Assembly: GCF_004143485.2 (NCBI RefSeq)
Contig: NZ_ML974134.1
Location: 1-37,687, forward strand
DNA from: Halorussus amylolyticus
GTDB lineage: Archaea; Halobacteriota; Halobacteria; Halobacteriales; Haladaptataceae
Direction: 5' to 3'
DNA length: 37,687 bases
A program made the position numbers and the translations under genes. Of the stretch, positions 7,399-14,302 are shown one piece after another (position 1 is the first letter of the stretch; each line of letters begins with the position of its first letter). The notes below the pieces were generated by a model, which worked only from the letters and a program-made list of their open reading frames with translations, searched no databases and had not been told where the DNA came from.

Positions 7399-8262
7399 TT
7401 ACAGCAGACCCGTCTTCTGGAGCTTCATGAGGTCCTCGGTGTCGAGGGTCTCGCCCTCCTTGAACTGCTGGTAGATCTCCTCGGCTTCCTCTTTGGCCTC
7501 CTCGCGCTGCTTTTCCTTCTCGGACTTGCGCTCTTTCTCCTCCTTCTTGTCGAGTTCGCGCAGGCGCTTCTGGACGCGGACGAAGTCCTCGTGGTGCTGG
7601 TCGGCGGCCTCCTGGGCCTCCACGAAGCTCTCGTGCATCTCGTCGGCCTCGTCGCGGATGTCGTCGGCCTCCCGATAGGCCTCTATCATGTCGTTGTGGT
7701 GCTCTTGGGCCTTGTCGGCGAGTTCGGTCACCTTCTCGTGGTGACGGGAGGCTTCGGCGCGGACCTCCTCGGCTTCCTCGACGAGTCCTTCGAGGTCCTC
7801 GCTGTCGTTGAGCTTGTCCTTGCGCTGCTGGTACTCCTCGCGCTTGGCCTCGATTTTCTCGATGAGTTCGCGCTCGTCTTCGGTCGAGAGGACCTCGGTC
7901 TGCTGTTTGAACTCGAGGTCTTCGATTTCACTCTCGAGCTCTTCGAGGTCCTTTCCCTCGCCGAGTTCGAGGTCGGACTTCTTCTGCTCGACCTTGTCGA
8001 ACAGCTCGTTGGCCTTCGCGTTCAGCTCGTTGCGCTTCTCTTTGTGCTCCTGAACCTGCTCGTTCAGCTCGTCGCGCTTCTCGCGGTGTTCCTGGGCCTC
8101 GTCGACCTTCTCTCGGGTCTTGGCGTTCAGGTCGTCGCGGTTCGACGCGCGCTTGCTGGCCTTCTGGTTCAGCTCGTTTCGTCGGTCTCGGAGCTGTCCC
8201 GCGAGTTTGATTAGTTCGCCTTTCGACTTGTTCTGGAGTTCCTCTTCTGTTACACTTACCAT
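7399..8262 (-). CDS. Archaeal coiled-coil protein (COG1340-like)
   Basis: The 287-residue protein is almost entirely charged heptad-type helix from about residue 5 to 270 (for example RDRRNELNQKASKRASNRDD and EKEKQREEAKEEAEEIYQQF), with a short C-terminal tail DTEDLMKLQKTGLL. It has no enzymatic motif, signal peptide or membrane segment. It fits the archaeal COG1340 coiled-coil proteins, which are sometimes mislabelled phosphoserine phosphatases. A structural or scaffold role is possible but unproven. Glu, Lys and Gln content is high compared with its neighbours, as expected for a coiled coil. Confidence 0.82.
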   Translation of the reverse strand: MVSVTEEELQNKSKGELIKLAGQLRDRRNELNQKASKRASNRDDLNAKTREKVDEAQEHREKRDELNEQVQEHKEKRNELNAKANELFDKVEQKKSDLELGEGKDLEELESEIEDLEFKQQTEVLSTEDERELIEKIEAKREEYQQRKDKLNDSEDLEGLVEEAEEVRAEASRHHEKVTELADKAQEHHNDMIEAYREADDIRDEADEMHESFVEAQEAADQHHEDFVRVQKRLRELDKKEEKERKSEKEKQREEAKEEAEEIYQQFKEGETLDTEDLMKLQKTGLL

Positions 8263-8522
8263 GCTTAGTTAAACCTCGATTCCATGCCCGCCACGGCGTC
8301 CGGGAGCCGAGTCCCGAAAGCAGACGCTGGTCGGCAACTCGTAATCGACCGGTGACAATAGTCCCTTGTCATTTGTCGCACGATGCTCGCCGAACGCCTG
8401 TGGCGTTCTGGTACCTGCAATTATTCGCCGCGGATATTTAAATGTTTTGTTCGGTTAACGCGTGGAACCGGTTCACACGGCTTCTACCTCCCGTGTAAAG
8501 GATTCCCACACTTCAGCAGGGG
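8263..8522. other. Intergenic region with possible IS200/IS605-type end remnant
   Basis: No gene is visible in these 260 bases. An AT-rich box (ATATTTAAATG) lies around 8434-8445. On the minus strand, from about 8517 to 8480, the order GTGGGAATCC, a short spacer, then GGGAGGTAGAAG resembles the 3' boundary seen after tnpB genes of haloarchaeal IS200/IS605-type elements, but no tnpB frame accompanies it. The resemblance is from memory and weak. Confidence 0.25.
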
Positions 8523-10397
8523 TTATAAAGGATACTCGTTCGAGACCGACCCGTCGGCCCACTCGAACGCGAGTTCGACCGATTCGGCGTCGTCCGGAAC
8601 TCGGAGCGTTCCGGCGGTCTCCCGTCCGAAGGCCCCGACCGACACGTCCGCACCGCCGTTCCGGTCGCCCGCGGTCCACGAGATGGTGCCCGACACCGAC
8701 TCCGGCGTGTCGTCCACCACGACTAGCTCTCTGCTCGTCCCGACTTCGGGGTACGCGTCGAGGACGACCTGCACGGGTTCGAGAGAGGCCGCGACGGCAT
8801 CGTAGCCCAATTTCTCGGTTCCGTCGGCCGCCAGCACGCCCATGCCAGCGCCCGCGTCGGTGTCTCGGAGCGCGTCGGCGACCAGCACTTCGGTCCCCTT
8901 CCTTCGGAGGGTCTCGGTCACCGTCTTGAGGACGCGGGCCTGATACGCCTGGGAGGTCTCGACTTCGCTCGCTCCGTCTCCGCCACCGGTCGAGACGTTC
9001 GCGTCGTGAGCTATCGCGTCGAATCCGGCGACTGCTTCGGGATTCTCGACCGCGAGCGCGCCCGCGCCGAAGCCGCCGACCACGCCCGTCGAGTCGTAGC
9101 GGTCGAGGAGCCATTCGGCGTCTCCGGCGGTTCCGTAGTCCCACCCGGGGTAGAGGTGAGACGCGTCGGCGTCGATTCCGGGCGCTCCCGAGACGGGGAC
9201 TACGAGCGCGTCGTCGGGCAAGGCTTCGGCGACTTTCTGGTCGGTCCCGTCGTCGTAGTTCGCACGCCACGCGCGCCACCGAACCTTGTACCGGGCGAGA
9301 CGCGAGGGACCGATTCCAGCGAGGTGGTCGGTCGGGTCGGCGTGGACGCCGAAGGCGGCCACGCAGGGGTGGCGCTCGATTTCCGAGGCGAGCGCCCCGG
9401 CGAGTGCGGTCGCGCGGTCGGTGTCGTACTCGCCCGGTCCGACCACCGGGAGGTCCTGCCAGACCAGCACGCCCGCGTCGGCCGCGGCCTCGTAGAATGC
9501 GGGGGACGGGACGTGGCCGTACGCCCGGACGACGTTCGCGTTCGCGTTGCCCGCCCGCTCTACGTCCCACGTCGGGTCGCCGGTGGGCAACAGCGAGAAG
9601 CCGCGGGCCGGGACGCGCTGGCCGTTGACGACGAGACCGTTGTCCGTGTCGGCGACCTCGCAGATGCCCGTTTCGACGACTCGCTCGGAGTCGCCGAGTT
9701 TCGCCCGAACGGCGTACTTGTGCTGGGGACCGTCGCCAGCGGGCCACCAGTAGGCGGGGTCCCGGAGTTCGAGCGTCTTCTCGACTACGACGCGCTCGCC
9801 GCTCTCGGCGTCCACGCGAGCGCGCTCCATCACGCCGCCCCCACGAAACCCCTGTGGACGGACCGAAAAGGAGATGCGCTCGTCCACGTCCGCACCCGCC
9901 TCGACCGCGAGTTTCGCGTCGATGACCGCGCCGTCGTCGGTCGTCCGCGGGGTCAGCGACAGGGTGTCGAGGAACGTCTCGGGGTGGGTTTCGAGGTCCG
10001 CGTCCCACCAGATACCGGGGACCGCGCGCTCGTCGGGGACACGGTCGGTGGCGTAGACGCCGCCGAAGCGGTCGGGACCGCGACACTCGACTACCAGTTC
10101 GTTTTCGGCTTCGAGGTCGAGTTCGTACCGGGCGGGGACGAAGTAGGCGTCGTGGTCGCCCAACAGGTCGCCGTTGAGCCAGATTCGCGCGCGGGCGAAC
10201 AGCCCTCGGAGTTCGAGCGTGGCGCGTTCGTCGTCGTCTCGGGGGTCCGAAAACCGGGTCCGGTAGGCTACCACGTCCGCGCCAGCGAACCGCTCGGGGC
10301 GACCCGGGACCTCGACCGGGTGCCAGTCGTCGGGGGAGGGAGGTTCGTCCCCCGCGGGCGAGTCCACCACTGCGCCCGTCCAGTCGGTCAGAGACAT
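8523..10397 (-). CDS. GH2-like (beta-mannosidase-type) protein, probably catalytically inactive
   Basis: The 624-residue protein has the glycoside hydrolase family 2 layout. A jelly-roll sugar-binding domain comes first (about residues 25-135, with LELRGLFARARIWLNGDLLG). An Ig-like domain follows (about 145-250), then a barrel-like domain (about 255-480, with ANANVVRAYGHVPSPAFYEA and VLVWQDLPVV). In active GH2 enzymes the strand after HP carries an Asn-Glu acid/base pair, and a later SEFG-type motif carries the nucleophile. Here these positions read HPCVAAFGVHADPT (343-356) and VVGGFGAGA (439-447), with no suitable Glu. I chose the ATG at 10397; 52 upstream in-frame codons overlap a promoter region. 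There is no signal peptide, so it should be cytoplasmic. Binding rather than hydrolysis is an inference. Confidence 0.72.
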   Translation of the reverse strand: MSLTDWTGAVVDSPAGDEPPSPDDWHPVEVPGRPERFAGADVVAYRTRFSDPRDDDERATLELRGLFARARIWLNGDLLGDHDAYFVPARYELDLEAENELVVECRGPDRFGGVYATDRVPDERAVPGIWWDADLETHPETFLDTLSLTPRTTDDGAVIDAKLAVEAGADVDERISFSVRPQGFRGGGVMERARVDAESGERVVVEKTLELRDPAYWWPAGDGPQHKYAVRAKLGDSERVVETGICEVADTDNGLVVNGQRVPARGFSLLPTGDPTWDVERAGNANANVVRAYGHVPSPAFYEAAADAGVLVWQDLPVVGPGEYDTDRATALAGALASEIERHPCVAAFGVHADPTDHLAGIGPSRLARYKVRWRAWRANYDDGTDQKVAEALPDDALVVPVSGAPGIDADASHLYPGWDYGTAGDAEWLLDRYDSTGVVGGFGAGALAVENPEAVAGFDAIAHDANVSTGGGDGASEVETSQAYQARVLKTVTETLRRKGTEVLVADALRDTDAGAGMGVLAADGTEKLGYDAVAASLEPVQVVLDAYPEVGTSRELVVVDDTPESVSGTISWTAGDRNGGADVSVGAFGRETAGTLRVPDDAESVELAFEWADGSVSNEYPL

Positions 10398-10478
10398 ACT
10401 GAGCCAACTACACCCCGGCGTGATATGTTTTGCGTCCCGCCGGGAACCACTTTCACTTTCACCCCGCCCTTGGCTCAA

Positions 10479-10486
10479 TTTAAGTA
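10479..10486 (+). promoter_or_regulatory. TATA box with upstream ACTTTCAC element
   Basis: TTTAAGTA lies 24-31 bases before the ATG at 10510. About 18 bases further upstream is CACTTTCACTTTCACC. A similar ACTTTCAC element precedes the TTTTAATA box near the gene at 4496, so the two promoters share an architecture. Confidence 0.5.
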
Positions 10487-10509
10487 GGATGGCGGGACCA
10501 ACCTCGCGT

Positions 10510-10662
10510 ATGCTCGAAGACCTGCGATGTGTCTGTGACGCCCCGGGGTGCAAGCGCGCTCTCGGCGAGACGCAGTTGATGCTTCGAATGGAGACGCCCG
10601 CGGGCGAGCGACGCGCCTACGAGTGCGCCTGCGGCGCGGTCACGGTGACGGTGGTCCGGTAA
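10510..10662 (+). CDS. Small Cys-rich putative zinc-binding protein
   Basis: The 50-residue protein has Cys at 7, 9, 14, 39 and 41 (RCVCDAPGCKRAL and YECACGAVTV), consistent with a compact zinc knuckle of the kind common among haloarchaeal micro-proteins. I know no function for it. The ATG at 10510 is set by the TATA box 24-31 bases upstream; a longer frame from 10420 runs through that promoter and is unlikely. It is divergent from the GH2-like gene and is followed by the first copy of the tandem-repeat/hairpin element. Confidence 0.65.
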   Translation: MLEDLRCVCDAPGCKRALGETQLMLRMETPAGERRAYECACGAVTVTVVR

Positions 10663-10693
10663 GCGCGCTCGACGGGTCGGCGGTTTCGCGCTC

Positions 10694-10798
10694 GGTGACA
10701 CAAACCACGGGAAACGGCCGGTGACACAATCTCCGGAAACAGCAGACTGACCAAACCACAGATTACGGCCGACCGACCAATCTACCGTGGGTGGGAAT
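10694..10798 (+). repeat. Tandem 26-base repeats, copy 1
   Basis: Units begin at 10694, 10720, 10746 and 10772, exactly 26 bases apart. The first two open GGTGACACAA; the third and fourth are degenerate (ACTGACCAAA and ACCGACCAAT). Most carry a GGAAA-like core and end GGCC. The last unit runs into GGGTGGGAATG, where the hairpin begins. There are no variable spacers, so this is not a CRISPR array. The same arrangement with 27-base units precedes copy 2 at 27029. Confidence 0.75.
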
Positions 10799-10913
10799 GA
10801 AAGGGGCCGCCCGGTCGCGCTTGCATGGTCGCTTGCTCGGCCACTATCTCGGCCGGGTGTTGCTGAGAGGCCGAGATATGCCGAGCAACGACCGCGACCG
10901 GGCGGGGGCTTTC
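10799..10913 (+). ncRNA. Structured hairpin element, copy 1 (candidate ncRNA)
   Basis: The segment folds as one long arm. The outer stem pairs GAAAG with CTTTC, then CGCCCGGTCGC with GCGACCGGGCG, flanking a purine-rich internal loop. An 8-base bulge follows on the 5' side. GGTCG then pairs with CGACC, TTGCTCGGC with GCCGAGCAA, and TATCTCGGCC with GGCCGAGATA, closing a 14-base loop. A second copy at 27135-27252 keeps the outer stem sequence but replaces the inner stems with compensatory changes. No protein-coding frame is plausible. Transcription is not shown; a DNA cruciform is the alternative. Confidence 0.65.
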
Positions 10914-11024
10914 GGTGCGTTCTCTGTGGTTGGTTTCGTTGTTCGTAGCGACCGGGCGGGGGCTTTCTGGCTGTTGTTGGTACTGGGTCTTTTGCGGTTT
11001 GTAGCGATTGGGCGAGGTTGCTAG
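10894..11024 (+). repeat. Repeated 3' arm of hairpin copy 1
   Basis: The 20-base arm GCGACCGGGCGGGGGCTTTC at 10894-10913 recurs exactly at 10948-10967. A degraded form (GCGATTGGGCGAGG) starts at 11004. Spacings are 54 and 56 bases, with G/T-rich linkers. The exact second copy could pair with the same 5' arm, so two alternative hairpins are possible. Copy 2 at 27135 has a single 3' arm. Confidence 0.7.
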
Positions 11025-11131
11025 CTACCTTCGGTTCTATTTGTTACTGTTCGCAACAACCACCTTTCCAAACATGCTCCGACATTTTCGAAAGGCGACC
11101 CTGAAGTGGCCCCCACCCCGAACCCACGCGT

Positions 11132-11557
11132 ATGACCGAATCCATAAAAGAGATAATCCACGCACGCGGTCACGAGAACGTCTCGGCCGCCCACGCCAGC
11201 ACCTTCGAGGTCACGACCGACGACTACCTCACGCCAGCGGGCGACTGCATCCTCGCCGTTGAGGCCGACCGTGCGCCCGCCGACTTCGACCCCGATTTCG
11301 TCGCGGCGTGCCAGAACGGCGATGCGACCATCACCGCCGCGTTCGAGGCCGACGGCCACCGCGAGACCGTGACCGGGCGCGGCGACCCCGACCTCACCTT
11401 CGAGAGCGACCGGAGTGCGGTCGGCCGGACGAGCGACTACGTGGACGACCGGACGATTCTGCTCGGCGCAGAGTTCGCCGCGGAGGGGTTCGACCGCGAC
11501 CTCGTGGCGGCGCTCGCGGAGGGTGCAGACCTGACGGTGACGCTGACCGTCGAGTAG
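11132..11557 (+). CDS. DUF371 family protein
   Basis: The 141-residue protein matches the archaeal DUF371/COG2090 family. It has IKEIIHARGHENVSAAHAST near the start, then FEVTTDDYLTPAGDCILAV. The middle is acidic, and a C-terminal strand carries LTVTLTVE. No biochemical function is known to me. It is a soluble beta-rich protein with no signal peptide. It lies 43 bases upstream of the endonuclease III gene on the same strand, but that gene has its own TATA-like box, so the two need not be co-transcribed. Confidence 0.88.
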   Translation: MTESIKEIIHARGHENVSAAHASTFEVTTDDYLTPAGDCILAVEADRAPADFDPDFVAACQNGDATITAAFEADGHRETVTGRGDPDLTFESDRSAVGRTSDYVDDRTILLGAEFAAEGFDRDLVAALAEGADLTVTLTVE

Positions 11558-11570
11558 CCCGCGAGTAAGC

Positions 11571-11575
11571 TTTAC
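11571..11575 (+). promoter_or_regulatory. TATA-like box for the endonuclease III homologue
   Basis: GCTTTACT lies around 11569-11576, with the TTTAC core about 26-30 bases before the ATG at 11601. It gives an independent leaderless start after the DUF371 stop. Confidence 0.4.
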
Positions 11576-11600
11576 TCCGGTCGCGCCCTCACCGATTGTC

Positions 11601-12452
11601 ATGGACGACCCCGAACCCGCCGAGAACATCAGCGGCGGCACCTCCGCGCCGAGCGCGTTCGCCGAGTTCACGTCGGGCGAACCGGCCACCCGTGCCGAGG
11701 CGGTCGTGGACCGCCTCGGCGACCGCTACTGGCAGAAGACGTACGGCGGGCAGGACGCCTTCGAGTGTCTGGTCCGTACGGTCCTGAGCCAGAACACCAG
11801 CGACGTGGCGAGTCAGCCAGCACACGACGCGCTGATGGACCGATACGGTGGCGAGGACGCCGACTCCGGCGGCGAGGATACCGACTCCGGTGGCGGGACC
11901 GAGCGCGACCTCGCGGTCGCGCTCGCGGGCGCGGACCACAACGAACTCGCCGACACCATCCGGCCCGCGGGTCTCTACAATCAGAAGACGACCGTGCTGA
12001 TGACCGTCGCCGAGCGAGTCCTCGACGGCCACGGGAGCGCCGAGGCGTTCGACCGGTTCGTTCGCGAGGGCGACCCCGCCGAGGTCCGCGACTCCCTGCT
12101 CGACCTGAAGGGCGTCGGGCCGAAGACCGCCGACTGCGTGCTGTTGTTCGCGGGCGGCCAGTCGGGCGTCTTCCCGGTCGATACCCACGTCCACCGAATC
12201 TTCCGGCGACTCGGCATCGCGCCCGCCGACGCCGACCACGAGGAAGTCCGGGCCGTGCTGGAGCGCGACGTCCCGGCCGGAAAATGCGGTTTTGGGCATA
12301 CAGCGACGATTCAGTTCGGTCGGGAGTACTGCACCGCGAGAAAGCCCGCGTGTCTGGACGGCGTCGAGGGGTGCCCGATGTCGGACCTCTGCGACCGCGT
12401 GGGCGTGGACGTAGAATCTGGTACCGTCACGGACCCCGCAGACGCAGACTGA
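11601..12452 (+). CDS. nth: Endonuclease III-like DNA glycosylase/AP lyase
   Basis: The 283-residue protein is an HhH-GPD base-excision repair enzyme for oxidised pyrimidines. The helix-hairpin-helix is LLDLKGVGPKTADCVLLFA. Lys175 is the Schiff-base lysine, and Asp194 in VDTHVHRIFRR is the catalytic aspartate. Cysteines 244, 251, 258 and 264 form the [4Fe-4S] site, but the spacing is C-x6-C-x6-C-x5-C where classical Nth has C-x6-C-x2-C-x5-C. A low-complexity acidic insert with the unit GEDADSG/GEDTDSG lies at about 84-99. About 40 N-terminal residues precede the fold. The overall fold and both catalytic residues are intact, so activity is expected. The neighbour on the 3' side is convergent. 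Confidence 0.9.
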   Translation: MDDPEPAENISGGTSAPSAFAEFTSGEPATRAEAVVDRLGDRYWQKTYGGQDAFECLVRTVLSQNTSDVASQPAHDALMDRYGGEDADSGGEDTDSGGGTERDLAVALAGADHNELADTIRPAGLYNQKTTVLMTVAERVLDGHGSAEAFDRFVREGDPAEVRDSLLDLKGVGPKTADCVLLFAGGQSGVFPVDTHVHRIFRRLGIAPADADHEEVRAVLERDVPAGKCGFGHTATIQFGREYCTARKPACLDGVEGCPMSDLCDRVGVDVESGTVTDPADAD

Positions 12453-12462
12453 AAAACGGGTC

Positions 12463-12825
12463 TTACTGCAAGTCGTCTCCTACGACCAATTTCAGAAACG
12501 GCGCGAGCAGGTCGTCGCCGCAGTCCCGAAGTTCGACCGTCTCCCGGTCGGGGTCGTACCGGACGACGCCGGTGTCGGCCAGCAGGGGCAGGTGGCGGTG
12601 GTGGAGGTCGCCCCGAATGTCGCGGTGCTGGTCGGCGGTCGCGGTCCGCTCCCAGAGCGCAATCTGGTCGGCGAGGTCGTCGAGACTGGTGGCCCCGACG
12701 GTGGTCGCGAGGTAGTGGAATGCGTAGCGCCGACGGTCGTTCGCGAGCAGTTCGAAGACGGTCGTCGGCGAAAGCTCGCAAGCGTCGATTTCGTGCGTGC
12801 CGGAGTTCCTGATATCCGTTCTCAT
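12463..12825 (-). CDS. DUF7344-type winged-helix regulator
   Basis: The 120-residue soluble protein is built almost wholly of the DUF7344 fold. TTVFELLANDRRRYAFHYL is the opening helix, DLHHRHLPLLADTGVVRYD covers the recognition helix and wing, and an acidic tail follows. It is likely a DNA-binding regulator. No ligand-binding domain is present. A perfect 12-base inverted repeat (CCGTACTCCGCC and its complement) begins 9 bases upstream of the start codon and could be an autoregulatory operator. It is convergent with the endonuclease III gene. Confidence 0.8.
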   Translation of the reverse strand: MRTDIRNSGTHEIDACELSPTTVFELLANDRRRYAFHYLATTVGATSLDDLADQIALWERTATADQHRDIRGDLHHRHLPLLADTGVVRYDPDRETVELRDCGDDLLAPFLKLVVGDDLQ

Positions 12826-12833
12826 GTTCGTCT

Positions 12834-12895
12834 CCGTACTCCGCCAATGCGATGCGCACCGACTCGCCTCTCGCTTCGACTTCGGCGGAGTACGG
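12834..12895. promoter_or_regulatory. Inverted repeat upstream of the DUF7344 gene
   Basis: CCGTACTCCGCC at 12834-12845 and GGCGGAGTACGG at 12884-12895 are exact reverse complements, separated by 38 bases. The near arm is 9 bases from the ATG of the minus-strand regulator gene, so a dimeric operator, or a leader stem-loop in the transcript, is possible. Confidence 0.45.
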
Positions 12896-13011
12896 TCGTG
12901 TCCCCACAGGAAGAGTATTTAAATTTTCTGTAATTGTTGAACCTCCGTCTCGCGGCGAAGCGCGACCCAACGACTCGGCTAATCCGGTGACGGAGCGGGG
13001 TGGCACGAGGG

Positions 13012-13018
13012 TTTTTAA
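13012..13018 (+). promoter_or_regulatory. TATA-like box for the DUF373 gene
   Basis: TTTTTAA lies 31-37 bases before the ATG at 13049, flanked by GC-rich sequence (GGG before and CCCCC after). It would give a short leader. Confidence 0.4.
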
Positions 13019-13048
13019 CCCCCGACCGTCTGGATTCGGATACGCGAC

Positions 13049-14191
13049 ATGAGTACGCTGGTGGTGTGCGTCGATAGGGACGACGACATCGGTACCAAGA
13101 CGGGCCTCGAAACCCCCGTCGAGGGGTGGGAGGCGGTCCGGTCGCTGGTGACCGAGGTCGGACTCGCCGACCCCGAAGACGCCAGCGTCAACTGTCTGCT
13201 CGAATCCCTGCGCGTGGCCCGTGACCTGCGCGACGGCGACGAGGAAGTGACCGTCGCGGTCATCTCGGGCGCGGCCGACACGATGGTCGGCCGCGACCGC
13301 GCGGTCGCCGACCAGACCGACCGGCTAATCGCGGAGTACGACCCCGACTCGGCGATAGTGGTCATCGACAGCGCGCAGGACGAGCGACTGGTCCCAATCA
13401 TCGAGAGCCGAGTGCAGGTCGATGCGGTGGACCGCGTGGTGGTCCGGCAGGCCCGCGACATCGAATCCACCTACTACCTCATCAAGCAGTTCCTCGCCGA
13501 CGAGGAACTGCGTCAGACCGTCCTCGTCCCGGTCGGGGTCGCGCTCCTCGCGTTCCCAATCCTGCTGATGGCGTTCGGGCAGGCCATCGCGGTCTCGACG
13601 ATTACGGCGGTCATCGGACTGTTCGTTCTCTACAAGGGACTCGGCGTGGACGAGTACGTGGCCGACCTCCCTGGCGAGGTCAGGGACGCGCTCTACTCGG
13701 GGCGGGTCTCTATCGTGACCTACGTGGTCGCGGCCGGTCTCGCGCTCGTCGGAGTGTTCGCGGGGGCCCTCGAAGTATCGGAGATGTCCATCCCGGTCGA
13801 GGGCGTGTTGATGCCCGCGATGGCGTTCGCGTTCGCGAGCGTGCCGTGGCTGGCGGCCGCCGCGATGGCGGCCTCGACCGGCCGACTTTTGGACGAGGCC
13901 ATCCGAAACGACCGGGTCCGAAACGCCTACCTGAACCTCCCGTTCGGCGTCCTCGCGGTCGGACTGGTGGTCCGGGGGTTCTCGGCGTACTTCCTCCAGC
14001 GCGAGGGGTATCTCGACCCGATACTGATTCCGCGAATCGAGGTCGGCAATCTCTCGGTGCAGAACATGGAACTGCTCCCCGGCACGCGACTCGCGGTGTT
14101 CGTGGTCGCTGGCGTCGTGGTGAGCCTGCTCGGCGTTCGGCTCTCGTCGTACGTCACCGGCACGACGTTCGAAGACGAACTCCCGGAGTGA
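13049..14191 (+). CDS. DUF373 family membrane protein
   Basis: The 380-residue protein belongs to the archaeal DUF373/COG2237 family. A soluble alpha/beta domain (about 1-150) opens with MSTLVVCVDRDDDIGTKTG and contains VAVISGAADTMVGRDRA and AIVVIDSAQDE. Five or six transmembrane segments follow (about 155-350, for example VLVPVGVALLAFPILLMAF). The N-terminal domain resembles nucleotide-binding folds, but no Walker or P-loop motif is visible. The function is not known to me. It ends about 110 bases before dph6 on the same strand. Confidence 0.87.
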   Translation: MSTLVVCVDRDDDIGTKTGLETPVEGWEAVRSLVTEVGLADPEDASVNCLLESLRVARDLRDGDEEVTVAVISGAADTMVGRDRAVADQTDRLIAEYDPDSAIVVIDSAQDERLVPIIESRVQVDAVDRVVVRQARDIESTYYLIKQFLADEELRQTVLVPVGVALLAFPILLMAFGQAIAVSTITAVIGLFVLYKGLGVDEYVADLPGEVRDALYSGRVSIVTYVVAAGLALVGVFAGALEVSEMSIPVEGVLMPAMAFAFASVPWLAAAAMAASTGRLLDEAIRNDRVRNAYLNLPFGVLAVGLVVRGFSAYFLQREGYLDPILIPRIEVGNLSVQNMELLPGTRLAVFVVAGVVVSLLGVRLSSYVTGTTFEDELPE

Positions 14192-14274
14192 CCGGAGTTC
14201 GAAGCGCGGACGGACTCCCGAGGCGACGCCGAACCTCGGAGCAACGCCGAACGCCCGAGCGAGACCGCGGAGCA

Positions 14275-14280
14275 TTTATC
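14275..14280 (+). promoter_or_regulatory. TATA-like box for dph6
   Basis: CATTTATC, with core TTTATC at 14275-14280, lies 23-28 bases before the ATG at 14303. It is the only A/T-rich stretch in the 111-base gap after the DUF373 gene. Confidence 0.45.
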
Positions 14281-14302
14281 CGCCGCCCCCTGATTCGCGG
14301 GC

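Noticed and set aside
8473-10407. 644-residue frame overlapping the GH2-like gene
   Set aside because: It is Arg- and Gly-rich in the way of GC-driven shadow frames and overlaps a frame with clear GH2 domain order.
10694-10798. CRISPR array
   Set aside because: Units are directly adjacent with no unique spacers, and no cas gene is in the window. The GTGGGACTGAAAG stretch near hairpin copy 2 recalls the 3' end of archaeal CRISPR repeats, but it forms one side of the conserved hairpin and is too short to support the link.
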